Source: an uncultured Collinsella sp. (GTDB lineage Bacteria > Actinomycetota > Coriobacteriia > Coriobacteriales > Coriobacteriaceae). From it: 23,845 bases of DNA. The notes beneath the pieces are model-generated. The model had not been told where the DNA came from. It did not search any database and saw only the letters and a list, made by a program, of their open reading frames with translations. The position numbers were made by a program, and so were the translations under genes. Positions within the stretch are counted from its first letter, which is position 1; each line of letters opens with the position of its first letter. Positions 13,165 to 21,872 of this stretch are shown here, piece by piece. Location of the stretch: positions 1 to 23,845 of the forward strand of contig CABUDS010000031.1 in the NCBI GenBank assembly GCA_902490405.1, read 5' to 3'.

Positions 13165-15846
13165 CTAATCCTCGAGCAAATCCTCGATAAAACCGACGCG
13201 GTAGTTCTTGAAGATGACCTCGCCACCGTCTTGCGTGGCGTCCAGATCGACATCGCCCATGATACCAAAGTCGTGGTCGCCGTCCTCGTCGGCAAAAATC
13301 TGGTGCACGTGCCACACGTGGAGCGCCTTCTCGTCGGACTCGTCGATCGAGAACATAGCAGAGGAGCGCGCGTCGCCGTCGGTGAGAATCTCCTCGTGCT
13401 GCTCGTGGTAAGCGTCGAGTGCTTTTTGCCAGCGGATCTCGCTCATGCCCCAGTCGTCGTCGAGCTCGCCTAGGTCGCGCACGTGCCCGCGGGCGGCAAG
13501 GGTCACGCGGCGGAAGAGCGCGTTGCGCACCAGCAGCGTGCAGCCGCGGCGGTCAGCCACGACTTCGTCGATGCCCTGCGGCGGTGCGGCGTCGAGGGCC
13601 GCCGGGTTGCCGGCGTTCTCCCACTCGTCCACCAGGCTCGAGTCGACCGAGCGCACCACAAAGCCGAGCCACGAAATGATGTCGCAAAGGCGCTCGTCGC
13701 GCTTTTCGATGGGCACGGTACGGTCGAGAGAACGGTAGGCCTCTGCCAGGTAGCGCAGCAGAATGCCTTCGGAGCGGGCGATGCCGAGCTTTTGAATGTA
13801 ACCCTTAAAGTCGCTCGCGCTCTCCAGCATGTCGCGCAGGACGCTCTTGGGCGAGAGCTGGTAGTCGTTGGCCCAGGGTACTTCCTGGCAGTACTTGTCA
13901 AAGGCGGCGTCGAGCAAATCCTCGAGCGGTTTTTCGTACGTGACGTCCTGAATACGCTCCAGACGCTCCTCATACTCGATGCCGTCGGCCTTCATCTCGG
14001 CCATGGTGCGGTCGCGCGCGGCGCGCTCCTGTGCGCGCAATACCTGCTTGGGATCCTCGAGCGTTGCCTCGACCATTGAGATTAGATCCATGGTATAGGT
14101 CTCGCTCTCGGGATCGAGCAACTCCAGCGCGGCAAGCAAAAACGGCGAGAGCGGCTGGTCGAGTGCGAAGTCCTCGGGCAGATCGACCGTCAGCGCATAG
14201 TCGATGTCTGGTGCGGCGTCGGCCGGGGCATCCAGCGCGGGCGGCACTTCGGTGCGCACGACGACGCCGGAATCGATAAGCGTGGCGAAGATTTCGTCGG
14301 CGCGAACCTCAAGCTTGGCCTTTTCCTCGGGGGTCTGCAGGCTTGTCTCGATAAGGTCGTGCACGCGGGCGCGGGCGTTACCGCCCTGCTCGACCACGCT
14401 AATTACCATAGAGTGCGTGATGCGCAGGCGCGGCTTGAGCGTCTCGGGCTGCGTCTCGATCAGGCGTTCAAAGGTTTGCTTGTTCCAGGAGACAAAGCCC
14501 TCGGGGGCCTTTTTCTTTTTAATCTTACGGAGCTTTTTGGGGTCGTCGCCCGCCTTGGCCATGAGCTTGGCATTCTCGATCTCGTGCTCGGGTGCTTCGG
14601 CAATCACCATGCCCTCGGTATCGAAGCCCGAGCGGCCGGCGCGGCCGGCAATCTGGTGGAACTCGCGGGCGCGTAGGCGACGCATCTTGTAGCCGTCGAA
14701 CTTGGTGAGCGCGGTGAGCACCACGGTGTGGATAGGCACGTTGATGCCGACGCCGAGCGTATCGGTGCCGCAGATGACAGGCAGCAGGCCCTGCTGCGCT
14801 AAGCGCTCGACCAGCAGACGATAGCGCGGCAGCATGCCGGCATGGTGCACGCCGACGCCGCATCCGAGCAGGCGCTTGAGAATCTTGCCAAAGGCTGTGG
14901 AGAAGCTGGTGCCTTTGGCGGCTTCTTTAATAGCCTCGCGCTGCTCTTTGCTGGCGATGCCAAAATTGGCGAGTGACTGCGCCGTCGCAAGTGCGGCATC
15001 CTGGCTAAAGTGCACGATATAGAGCGGGGCCTCGCCACGGCGCATGGCGAGCTCGACCGTGCCCTCGAGGGAGGTCGTCACATAGTCGTAGCTCAGCGGA
15101 ACAGGACGCGGGGCGTCGACAACCAAGTCGCAAGCAGCGCCGGTGTGTTCCTCGAGCGAGGCGGCGATGGCGGTGACATCGCCGAGCGTGGCGCTCATGA
15201 GCATGAATTGCGTGTGAGGCAGGGTGAGCAGCGGCACCTGCCAGGCCCAACCACGATCGGGGTCGGCAAAGTAGTGGAACTCATCCATGGCCACGCAGCC
15301 TGCGTCGGCATCTTCGCCCTCGCGCAGTGCGTCGTTGGCAAGGATCTCTGCCGTGCAGCAGATGACGGGCGCCTTGGTGTTGATATGCGTGTCGCCGGTG
15401 ATCATACCGACGTTATCGCGGCCGAGCACCTGCACCAGATCGAAGAACTTTTCGCTGACCAGGGCCTTGATAGGGGCCGTGTAGTAGCAGCGCTTGCCCT
15501 GTGCCATGCCCATAAAGAGCATGCCCAGCGCGACAAGCGATTTACCCGATCCGGTCGGCGTACCCAAAATAACGTGATCGCCGGCGGCCAGGTCCATGAG
15601 GGCTTCTTCTTGGTGACCCCACAGCTCAATGCCGCGGTCGCTCGTCCATTCAAAGAAGCGTTCGAAGGCCTGATCGGGCGTGAGCCACGGTTCGGGCTCA
15701 CTGCCGTCCTCGGGCTCCCACCAGGTGGGGGAGAGCGCGCCGAGCGATCCGAACTCGGCCTCGGTTCCCGTGCCGCCCGAGAATGAGCTAGCGGCGCCCG
15801 AGCCTGAGACGGTGCTGGCGGCGGTATCTGTCGTGCTTTGCGTCAT
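13165..15846 (-). CDS. DExH-box (Ski2-like) helicase with DUF3516-type C-terminus
   Basis: A large ATP-dependent RNA or DNA helicase of 893 residues. After a low-complexity Ser/Thr/Gly N-terminus (1-35) come Walker A GTPTGSGKS (95-103), the DEFH box (188-191), LMSATLGD, and motif VI HQIAGRAGRSG. A lysine-rich linker (KKLRKIKKKKAP) separates the core from a long C-terminal region resembling the DUF3516 domain of actinobacterial helicases. The start is uncertain: ATG 15846 has a weak GAGAGAAAG upstream, and ATG 15882 has none. It is downstream of trmB on the same strand but separated by a 119-bp palindrome. The likely role is RNA metabolism. Confidence 0.9.
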   Translation of the reverse strand: MTQSTTDTAASTVSGSGAASSFSGGTGTEAEFGSLGALSPTWWEPEDGSEPEPWLTPDQAFERFFEWTSDRGIELWGHQEEALMDLAAGDHVILGTPTGSGKSLVALGMLFMGMAQGKRCYYTAPIKALVSEKFFDLVQVLGRDNVGMITGDTHINTKAPVICCTAEILANDALREGEDADAGCVAMDEFHYFADPDRGWAWQVPLLTLPHTQFMLMSATLGDVTAIAASLEEHTGAACDLVVDAPRPVPLSYDYVTTSLEGTVELAMRRGEAPLYIVHFSQDAALATAQSLANFGIASKEQREAIKEAAKGTSFSTAFGKILKRLLGCGVGVHHAGMLPRYRLLVERLAQQGLLPVICGTDTLGVGINVPIHTVVLTALTKFDGYKMRRLRAREFHQIAGRAGRSGFDTEGMVIAEAPEHEIENAKLMAKAGDDPKKLRKIKKKKAPEGFVSWNKQTFERLIETQPETLKPRLRITHSMVISVVEQGGNARARVHDLIETSLQTPEEKAKLEVRADEIFATLIDSGVVVRTEVPPALDAPADAAPDIDYALTVDLPEDFALDQPLSPFLLAALELLDPESETYTMDLISMVEATLEDPKQVLRAQERAARDRTMAEMKADGIEYEERLERIQDVTYEKPLEDLLDAAFDKYCQEVPWANDYQLSPKSVLRDMLESASDFKGYIQKLGIARSEGILLRYLAEAYRSLDRTVPIEKRDERLCDIISWLGFVVRSVDSSLVDEWENAGNPAALDAAPPQGIDEVVADRRGCTLLVRNALFRRVTLAARGHVRDLGELDDDWGMSEIRWQKALDAYHEQHEEILTDGDARSSAMFSIDESDEKALHVWHVHQIFADEDGDHDFGIMGDVDLDATQDGGEVIFKNYRVGFIEDLLED

Positions 15847-15970
15847 GCGGGTAACTTTCTCTCGCGTTTGTCCGCCATCCATTATGGCGTAGCGGCGGCG
15901 CGGGATGCCAGCGCGCGAGAAAATGCAGGAAACGGGCGTTCCGCTCAGCCGTTTGGCGCAGGCGCTAGCT

Positions 15971-16089
15971 AAGTGAGTAGACTTTTTGCAATAGTGCGAG
16001 CATATGGCTTTTTCGCAAGGGCTCTACCTGCGGTTTTATTTTCTCCTATGCGGGTTGTGCTTGGCTATTGCTAAAAAGTCTACTCACTT
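15971..16089. repeat. 119-bp palindromic element, copy C
   Basis: It is the same length and orientation as copies A and B, with identical 16-base arms to copy A and the same central TACCTGCGG at the same offset. Its interior has diverged (about 66% identity to A), yet the stem is longer: GCAATAG (left) pairs with CTATTGC (right), giving a 24-bp stem with one bulged T. It lies between the trmB stop (16115) and the helicase start; the rest of this 268-bp gap holds nothing recognisable. Confidence 0.92.
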
Positions 16090-16114
16090 AGGTTTGAGGG
16101 TCGTTCGCCGGCGC

Positions 16115-16996
16115 CTACTTGCGCTTGTTTACCGACGCCGCGACCATCAGAGGCCCCTGGGATTCTTGCGGCAGGCGCTTTTTGCCCTTGCGGGCGCGGT
16201 TTTTAAAGTTCTCAACGGCCTCTTCCATGCCCAGAGGTACATAGGTGAGCTCATCGAGGTCGTCGGGTAGGTAACAGGCAAGGCTTTGCTCCTGTGCTCG
16301 GCCTGTTGCGAGCTGTTCTTCGGTGGGCTCCGCGCCGGGTGCGGCGCAAATGCCGTAGACGACAGCGCCCATATCGCGGGTGCGCTGCTCGTATTCGGTC
16401 TCGGGGTGCTCGGGATGGTCGCGACGGACGTCGTCACTTGCCCACAGCGTGTCGTAGCCGGCTGCGGCAAACTGCCCCAGGGCGTAGTCGCGTAGTGGCT
16501 TGCTGTCGGTGCGCAGCGTGACGGTGGCGCCGGCTGCAAAGAGCGGGCGGTAGAGCATCAAATGGTCGACATGGACGAGTCGTTTTTTGGCGTATTTGGC
16601 CTTGGGCTGCGGCGTGGGAAAGTTGATGGTGATGGCATCGAGCTCGCCTGCGGCAAACAGCTGCGGCAGCGATGCAGCGCCTCGGGGCAGGACGAGTGCG
16701 TTGGTCAGTTCCTGCTCGCAGATTTTCTGCGCGGCATAGGCGATGCAGATGGGCTCCTGGTCCATACCGATAAAGAGCGTGTTTGGCTCGTTGACCGCGC
16801 GCTCTACAAGGTAGGTTCCCTTGCCGCAGCCAAGATCCAGGTGCAGGTGTTCGAAAGGCTTGCTGCCAACTGGCGCGCAAGCCGCGCGCCAATCTCCGAC
16901 ATAGGCCTCGGGGTTCGTCTCAATCGCATCGGCGTAGCGCTCCAGGCGCTCCTCGAGTACAAAGTTCTTAGGCGTGCGAACGTGGACGGCTCCCAT
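16115..16996 (-). CDS. trmB: tRNA (guanine-N7-)-methyltransferase
   Basis: This SAM-dependent enzyme forms m7G46 in the variable loop of tRNAs. The SAM-binding motif LDLGCGKG is followed by FIGMDQEP, and the family signature appears as NFPTPQPKAKYAKKRL with VHVDH, a variant of the usual NFPDPWPK...KRR. At 293 residues it is longer than the typical 210-240, because of a C-terminal extension of about 60 basic residues ending in NKRK. AAGGAG lies before the ATG. It follows the Trm9-like methyltransferase gene on the minus strand, with a gap of 118 bp containing only short inverted repeats. Confidence 0.9.
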   Translation of the reverse strand: MGAVHVRTPKNFVLEERLERYADAIETNPEAYVGDWRAACAPVGSKPFEHLHLDLGCGKGTYLVERAVNEPNTLFIGMDQEPICIAYAAQKICEQELTNALVLPRGAASLPQLFAAGELDAITINFPTPQPKAKYAKKRLVHVDHLMLYRPLFAAGATVTLRTDSKPLRDYALGQFAAAGYDTLWASDDVRRDHPEHPETEYEQRTRDMGAVVYGICAAPGAEPTEEQLATGRAQEQSLACYLPDDLDELTYVPLGMEEAVENFKNRARKGKKRLPQESQGPLMVAASVNKRK

Positions 16997-17114
16997 GAGG
17001 CTCCTTGGTCATAAATGCGAAACGCATGGCTGCGCGTTTCGGCAATGCGTTGGAAGAAGGTGGGCATGGTTTGCCCGAAAGATGCGGTGCGGCTCGGCGG
17101 CGAGTCGCCGATAC

Positions 17115-17987
17115 CTACAGGCGCTTGAGGATCACATAGCGGTTGAGATCGCCGCTGCGACCGTCGGCATGGAAGCGCTCAAGCTCGCGCACGGGGACCT
17201 CGCCGCTCTTGTAGAACGTACGGACGCCGCGCACCAGGTCGGTGATCTGCTGATCGTCAAAGTGATGGCAATAGCGGTAGGCGTGGCGGTCGTTTTGCCA
17301 GCCAATGAGGTGGTCACCGGCTTCAAACTGCGCGGAATCGTAACCCTCAAACGGCGGGGTGAGCTCGGCGCGGGCCTCGGCACGAACGGCCTTGCGCGCC
17401 ATGCGCCCGTCGTTCATAAACTCCCAAAAGCTGATGGCGATGATGCCGCCCGGGCGTGTCTGGCGCACCAGGGTGTCGAGCACGCGTACGCGGTACTCGC
17501 ACGACGGCACGTGGTGCATAAAGCCAAAGCAGACCGAGATATCGGCGAGCGGGGCGTCGAAAAGCACGTCGGGTGTCTCGGCGGGGTTGAGCTTCATGAG
17601 GGCGTCGAGCACGTCGAGTTCCTGGAAGTGCAGGTTGGGAATGCGCAGGGCGTGGCCATGTGCATCGATGGCCAGGTCTTGGCACGAGTCGACGCCATAG
17701 AACTCGAAGGGGCAGCTGGCATCTGCCGAGGGGTTTGCGCCGTCGACGCCCTTGGCGGCAAGTGCGCCGCCGGCGGCAAAGTTCTCGAATCGCATGTTAC
17801 CGCAGGCAAGATCGAAGACGCGGACGGGATGCTCGATCGTGGCGACGTCGAGCTGCTCGAGCGCTATGTCCATGGTGCGCACCCAGCCGGGCCACGGTGC
17901 CTGGCGCGTATCGGAGAAGGAGGCGGAGTGCTCGCGATAGAACGTATTGTTGAGCTGAATGAGCGATGAGGCGAAATCGCGGTTCAC
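17115..17987 (-). CDS. Class I SAM methyltransferase, Trm9/ALKBH8-like
   Basis: A 290-residue methyltransferase resembling eukaryotic Trm9, which methylates cm5U34 of tRNA to mcm5U. Parallels are an N-terminal FYREHSASFSDTR...PWPGW (Trm9: FS.TR..PWP), SAM motif VFDLACGNMRF, the post-motif FGFMHHVP and RPGGIIAISFW, and RYCHHFDDQQITDL near the C-terminus (Trm9: YYH.F...EL..L). The start chosen is GTG at 17987, with GGAGGG 9 bases upstream; the open frame runs 45 codons further but that part has no Shine-Dalgarno. It precedes trmB. Substrate assignment is inferred and a general tRNA or small-molecule methyltransferase is possible. Confidence 0.75.
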   Translation of the reverse strand: MNRDFASSLIQLNNTFYREHSASFSDTRQAPWPGWVRTMDIALEQLDVATIEHPVRVFDLACGNMRFENFAAGGALAAKGVDGANPSADASCPFEFYGVDSCQDLAIDAHGHALRIPNLHFQELDVLDALMKLNPAETPDVLFDAPLADISVCFGFMHHVPSCEYRVRVLDTLVRQTRPGGIIAISFWEFMNDGRMARKAVRAEARAELTPPFEGYDSAQFEAGDHLIGWQNDRHAYRYCHHFDDQQITDLVRGVRTFYKSGEVPVRELERFHADGRSGDLNRYVILKRL

Positions 17988-18254
17988 GGCGCGGAACTCC
18001 CTCCGTTGGCGGTGCGGAATAAACAGTACGACCATACTACCGTTAACGCCGCAACGGGGACAACCGAGCTGCGGGTCATTGCTTTGTTTGGACACATTTC
18101 CGCAGCTCATATATGCCCGCAACCGCCGGTTGTCAAAAATCTCACTAGAATAGGTGGCATGCTTTTGGCGGTGGCGGATAGATTTTTAACTGTGCAAGGC
18201 GCCTTAAGAACAAAAACGGTCCGGCGGCACGGCTGGCATCGCATAGGAGGAACC

Positions 18255-18971
18255 ATGAATGTAGAAACTGCGCAGCGGCTCGCCGACCTTCGTCGCAGCA
18301 AGGGTTTTAGCCAAGAAGGGCTGGCGCGAAAGCTGGGGCTGTCGCGCCAGGCGGTCAGTAAATGGGAGCGTGCGGAGAGCTCGCCCGATACCGAGAACCT
18401 GATCTCGCTCGCAAAACTCTATGGCGTGAGTTTGGACGAGCTCCTCAATCCGAGCGATGAGATCGAGGACGATATCGAGTTTGAGAACGAGGACCGCGCC
18501 CGTCAGCGCGAGGCCGAGGCAGCGGAGCGCGCCCGTACCCATGAGGCGGCGGCACGTGCTACCGAGGCGGCAACGCAGGCGAGTGATGCCGCCGCCAAGG
18601 CGGCGCAAGCGGCAAGCTGGAGCGCGCAGGCAGCTAATGCGGCGACGGCTCAGGTGACGGGTGCCGGTGCGACCAGCGTGACTCCGGTGAAGGGTCCGTT
18701 TCAGTCGTTCCCGTATTGGGCCGTGTGCTGGCTACTGTTCTTTTTGCTGATGTTCCCGTTTGGCGCCGGCCCCTTTGCTGCGCTCATCTTCTTTACGATC
18801 CCCATCTATCACTGGGTGGCGCGTGCGCTCGATGGCGATTGGGCGCGCGGGGATATTCAGGTTGGTCCGGCGCCGGAGGCGGCTAAGGCTCAGGATGTTT
18901 CCGCTGCGGTTGATACTGACGTGGCTACCGCGATCACCGCTGAGCCGAGCGTCAAAGAGGGTGATGAATGA
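18255..18971 (+). CDS. XRE-family regulator with membrane domain
   Basis: A 238-residue protein. An N-terminal XRE helix-turn-helix (residues 5-60, with GLARKLGLSRQAVSKWERAE) is followed by an acidic stretch and a long Ala-rich linker (85-150). Two hydrophobic segments follow, around residues 155-185 (YWAVCWLLFFLLMF and GPFAALIFFTIPIY), and an Ala/Glu-rich tail. AGGAGG lies 4 bases before the ATG; the frame upstream of it is not supported. Its stop overlaps the start of the DUF4097 gene (ATGA), so the two are co-translated. The DNA-binding domain is probably tethered to the membrane and may respond to envelope signals together with its partner. Confidence 0.88.
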   Translation: MNVETAQRLADLRRSKGFSQEGLARKLGLSRQAVSKWERAESSPDTENLISLAKLYGVSLDELLNPSDEIEDDIEFENEDRARQREAEAAERARTHEAAARATEAATQASDAAAKAAQAASWSAQAANAATAQVTGAGATSVTPVKGPFQSFPYWAVCWLLFFLLMFPFGAGPFAALIFFTIPIYHWVARALDGDWARGDIQVGPAPEAAKAQDVSAAVDTDVATAITAEPSVKEGDE

Positions 18972-19867
18972 TGAGGCTTTCGCATGAATCGAAGGTACGC
19001 TTGGGCGTTGGCATCGGAGCGTTTGTACTGATTATCGGGCTTGTGTTTGGCGTTTCGCGAACTTTGATTCATTTTGATGGCCCGTGGGATCTCGACGATG
19101 TTGTACCCGGCTTGTCTGGTATGGATGATATGCTTGACGAGGACGATCTTTTGGATGGCGGTAACTATTCCGCTCGGCCTCAGCAGCTTTCGAGCACGAC
19201 TTTTGACGAAGACGCGTTCCAATCGCTCGACTTGGATGTGACGTCGGGAACGGTCGAGGTTAAACGTGTCTCTGGCGGACCGGTGCGTGTCATCGAAAGC
19301 GGGTACGTTGCAAAGGGGGTGTCTGCTTCCGATGCCGCCACTCAGAATCTGGTCAAGATCGAGGGCTCTACACTCAAGATTAGCCAGTTCGACAGCGATG
19401 ACGAGCGCGCCCATGACCGTAAGGTCACCATTGAACTGCCGCGTGAGCTTGCCGATAACATGATGGGCATTACGGCAAACGTGGGGTTGGGAGACCTGAC
19501 GGTCACGGACATTGCGTGTCATGACCTCAACTTGACTTTGGACTCGGGAGACATCGAGTTTGCGGGTACTGTAGCCGACACCCTGAATGCCAAGGTAGGT
19601 TCGGGCGATGTGACGTTCGAGCTCTACCAGGCCCCCGCGAAGTCTATGGACGTAAGCGTGGACTCGGGCGATGTGGAGATAACGGTTCCGAACTCTACGG
19701 GCTTTACGGCGAGCCTCACCGTGGGCAGCGGCGACTTCGAGAGCGGTTTCCTTCCGCTTGGCTACGATGGCGAGACCATATTGAATCTTGAATTCGACAA
19801 CGGTGATAAGTCTGCCACGTATCGTTTTGAGGTTGGTTCGGGTGACATGTCGTTTGATCCGGAGTGA
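18968..19867 (+). CDS. DUF4097 membrane-anchored beta-repeat protein
   Basis: A 299-residue protein with one N-terminal transmembrane helix (about residues 10-30, VGIGAFVLIIGLVFG) and an acidic linker. A DUF4097-type beta-solenoid follows, with repeated turns such as VTSGTVEV, LDSGDIEF, VGSGDVTF, VDSGDVEI and VGSGDFES spaced about 20 residues apart. The repeats would lie outside the cell. It is coupled to the XRE gene by a 4-base overlap, with GAGGG 6 bases before the ATG. Such pairs are common in Gram-positives and probably form a regulator and a surface-facing partner, but the signal is unknown. Confidence 0.88.
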   Translation: MMRLSHESKVRLGVGIGAFVLIIGLVFGVSRTLIHFDGPWDLDDVVPGLSGMDDMLDEDDLLDGGNYSARPQQLSSTTFDEDAFQSLDLDVTSGTVEVKRVSGGPVRVIESGYVAKGVSASDAATQNLVKIEGSTLKISQFDSDDERAHDRKVTIELPRELADNMMGITANVGLGDLTVTDIACHDLNLTLDSGDIEFAGTVADTLNAKVGSGDVTFELYQAPAKSMDVSVDSGDVEITVPNSTGFTASLTVGSGDFESGFLPLGYDGETILNLEFDNGDKSATYRFEVGSGDMSFDPE

Positions 19868-19913
19868 CATGCGGTTTTCGGAGATTGGTGCATATAGGCA
19901 TGCTCTTTGATGG

Positions 19914-19950
19914 AGGCGCCGGGGCCGTGGTCGGCTTCGGCGCCTTTGCC
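19914..19950 (+). terminator. Possible terminator after the DUF4097 gene
   Basis: AGGCGCCG (19914-19921) pairs with CGGCGCCT (19938-19945), with inner GGCC/GGCT-type pairing, followed by TTGCCTTTA. The T-run is interrupted, so termination may be partial. TACAAT at 19953-19958 could be a -10 box but lies too close to the elp3 start at 19965 unless transcripts are leaderless. Confidence 0.45.
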
Positions 19951-19964
19951 TTTACAATGGGGGC

Positions 19965-21872
19965 ATGGAACAGATTATCTTGAACATACTCGAGGCTCTG
20001 CGTCGCGGCGAGACTGTGGACGACAAAGCGCTCGTCAAATTGATACATGCCGAGGCGCGCCGCGAGGGTGCCGACAAACGCGATTTGGCTAAGCGCCGTC
20101 TGCTGCCGTTCTACCAGCGGGTTAAACGTGAGGAGCCGGCTCGGTGGGCTGCGTGGAATGTCGATTCCGATCTGGAACGTCAACTGCTGCAGGTGCTGCG
20201 TATGAAGCCGCGCCGAACGGCCTCGGGCGTGGCGACCATTACCGTCATCACCAAGCCCTGGCCATGCTCGGGCGATTGCCTGTTTTGCCCCAACGATCTG
20301 CGCATGCCCAAAAGCTATCTGCATGCCGAGCCGGCGTGCGCCCGTGCGGAGCAAAATTGCTTTGACCCGTATCTGCAGGTGAGTGCCCGTTTGACGGCGC
20401 TTTCGCAAATGGGGCATGCGACCGATAAGATTGAGCTCATTGTGCTCGGCGGTACCTGGAGCGACTATCCGCAAGGGTATCAGACGTGGTTTATGTCGGA
20501 GCTCTTCCGCGCGCTCAATGACGATGCCGTGGCTGGTGTGGCGGCTAACCCCATGTTGGCGCGTCCGGGCATCAGTCGTGCCGAGGCGGGGCGTCTGCTC
20601 GATGACGCTCCCGCCGATGCCCTGCCGCCTGTGGTAGCAGAGCGCCGCGAGCGCTATCGGGCCGCCGGCATTGCGACAGACGAGGTCGAGCTTGCTGCCG
20701 GCGTTGCCGACGAGCAGGGGCGTGTGGATGCTGCCGTGGGCGGCTATAACCGTGCGGTGCGTCGTCTGTACGGTCCCGGTACGCCGTGGGGCGAGGTCAC
20801 TGAGTGGCAGACGGCAACGATGGAGGAGCTCGAGCGTCAGCAGCGTATCAATGAGACGGCGAAGCATCGCGTGGTGGGACTCGTTATCGAGACGCGCCCC
20901 GATGCTGTAACGCCGCAGGCGCTTACGCTCATCCGCCGCCTGGGCTGCACCAAGATCCAGATGGGTATCCAGAGCCTCGACCAGCACCTGCTCGATATCA
21001 ACGAGCGTCGCATTTCGGTGGCGCAGATCGAGCGGGCGTTTTCGCTTGCGCGCCTGTTTGGCTTTAAGATCCACGCGCATTTTATGCTTAACTTGCTGGG
21101 CGCCACGCCCGAGGGGGACAAGCGCGACTACGAACGCTTTATGACCGAAGGGGCCTTTATGCCCGACGAGGTCAAGGTCTACCCGTGCGCGCTCATCGAG
21201 GGCTCGCGTCTGGTGGGCTGCTATGAGCGTGGCGAGTGGCGCCCCTATACCGAGGAAGAGCTGCTTGATGTGTTGGCCGATGACATCGTGGTGACGCCGG
21301 CGTTCTGCCGCATCAGTCGCATGATCCGCGACTTTAGCTCCGACGACATCATGGTGGGCAACAAGAAGCCCAACCTGCGTCAGCTCGTCGAGAATCGCTT
21401 GGCGGCTCGTGGAGAAGGCGCAGTGGTGCGCGAGATTCGCTATCGCGAGATCAGTACCGCGGGTGCCGACTTGGATGAGCTTTCTCTTGATGAGGAAGTG
21501 GCGTACGAGACGCCGGTGACTTACGAGCGCTTTTTGCAGTGGGTGACGCCGCGGGGCAAGATCGCGGGCTTTTTGCGGTTGTCGCTGCCCGACCATTCGT
21601 TTGTTGCCGCGCATGCGGACGAGTTGCCGACGACGCCGGACGAGGCGATGATTCGCGAGGTGCACGTGTATGGCATGGCGGCACGCGTGGGCGACCAGGG
21701 CCAGGTGGCGCAGCATCACGGGTTGGGGCGTTTGCTCGTAGAGCGTGCGTGCGAGATTGCCCGGGATGCCGGCTATGCGCGCATCAACGTGATCAGCGCG
21801 ATCGGTACGCGCGAGTACTATCGCCATCTTGGTTTTTATGACCATGGCCTTTATCTGCAAAAGGAGCTCTAG
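19965..21872 (+). CDS. Elp3-type radical SAM/GNAT tRNA U34 modification enzyme
   Basis: It makes carboxymethyluridine at wobble U34 of tRNA from acetyl-CoA and SAM. The 635-residue protein has an N-terminal helical tRNA-binding part (1-85), a radical SAM domain with cluster cysteines C101, C105 and C108 in PCSGDCLFCPN, then LGGTWSDYP and IETRPDAVTPQ, a KIQMGIQS motif, and MLGxNL-type HFMLNLLGATPEGD. A C-terminal GNAT domain follows (about 555-635: REVHVYGMAARVG, HHGLGRLLVE, GTREYYRHLGFY). Bacteria use Elp3 alone without the other Elongator subunits. The start at 19965 has a poorly spaced GGGGG. The next gene begins immediately after its stop. Confidence 0.95.
   Translation: MEQIILNILEALRRGETVDDKALVKLIHAEARREGADKRDLAKRRLLPFYQRVKREEPARWAAWNVDSDLERQLLQVLRMKPRRTASGVATITVITKPWPCSGDCLFCPNDLRMPKSYLHAEPACARAEQNCFDPYLQVSARLTALSQMGHATDKIELIVLGGTWSDYPQGYQTWFMSELFRALNDDAVAGVAANPMLARPGISRAEAGRLLDDAPADALPPVVAERRERYRAAGIATDEVELAAGVADEQGRVDAAVGGYNRAVRRLYGPGTPWGEVTEWQTATMEELERQQRINETAKHRVVGLVIETRPDAVTPQALTLIRRLGCTKIQMGIQSLDQHLLDINERRISVAQIERAFSLARLFGFKIHAHFMLNLLGATPEGDKRDYERFMTEGAFMPDEVKVYPCALIEGSRLVGCYERGEWRPYTEEELLDVLADDIVVTPAFCRISRMIRDFSSDDIMVGNKKPNLRQLVENRLAARGEGAVVREIRYREISTAGADLDELSLDEEVAYETPVTYERFLQWVTPRGKIAGFLRLSLPDHSFVAAHADELPTTPDEAMIREVHVYGMAARVGDQGQVAQHHGLGRLLVERACEIARDAGYARINVISAIGTREYYRHLGFYDHGLYLQKEL

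Noticed and set aside
4863..16089. The palindromes considered as a CRISPR array or as terminators
   Set aside because: They are kilobases apart without spacers, and no T-run follows the stems on either strand.
17988..18122. A 45-codon N-terminal extension of the Trm9-like protein with a CPRCG motif
   Set aside because: GGAGGG upstream of GTG 17987 and the alignment to Trm9 favour the shorter form; no Shine-Dalgarno supports the extension.
18006..18254. An 83-codon N-terminal extension of the XRE regulator
   Set aside because: The ATG at 18255 has a near-perfect AGGAGG and the helix-turn-helix begins directly after it.
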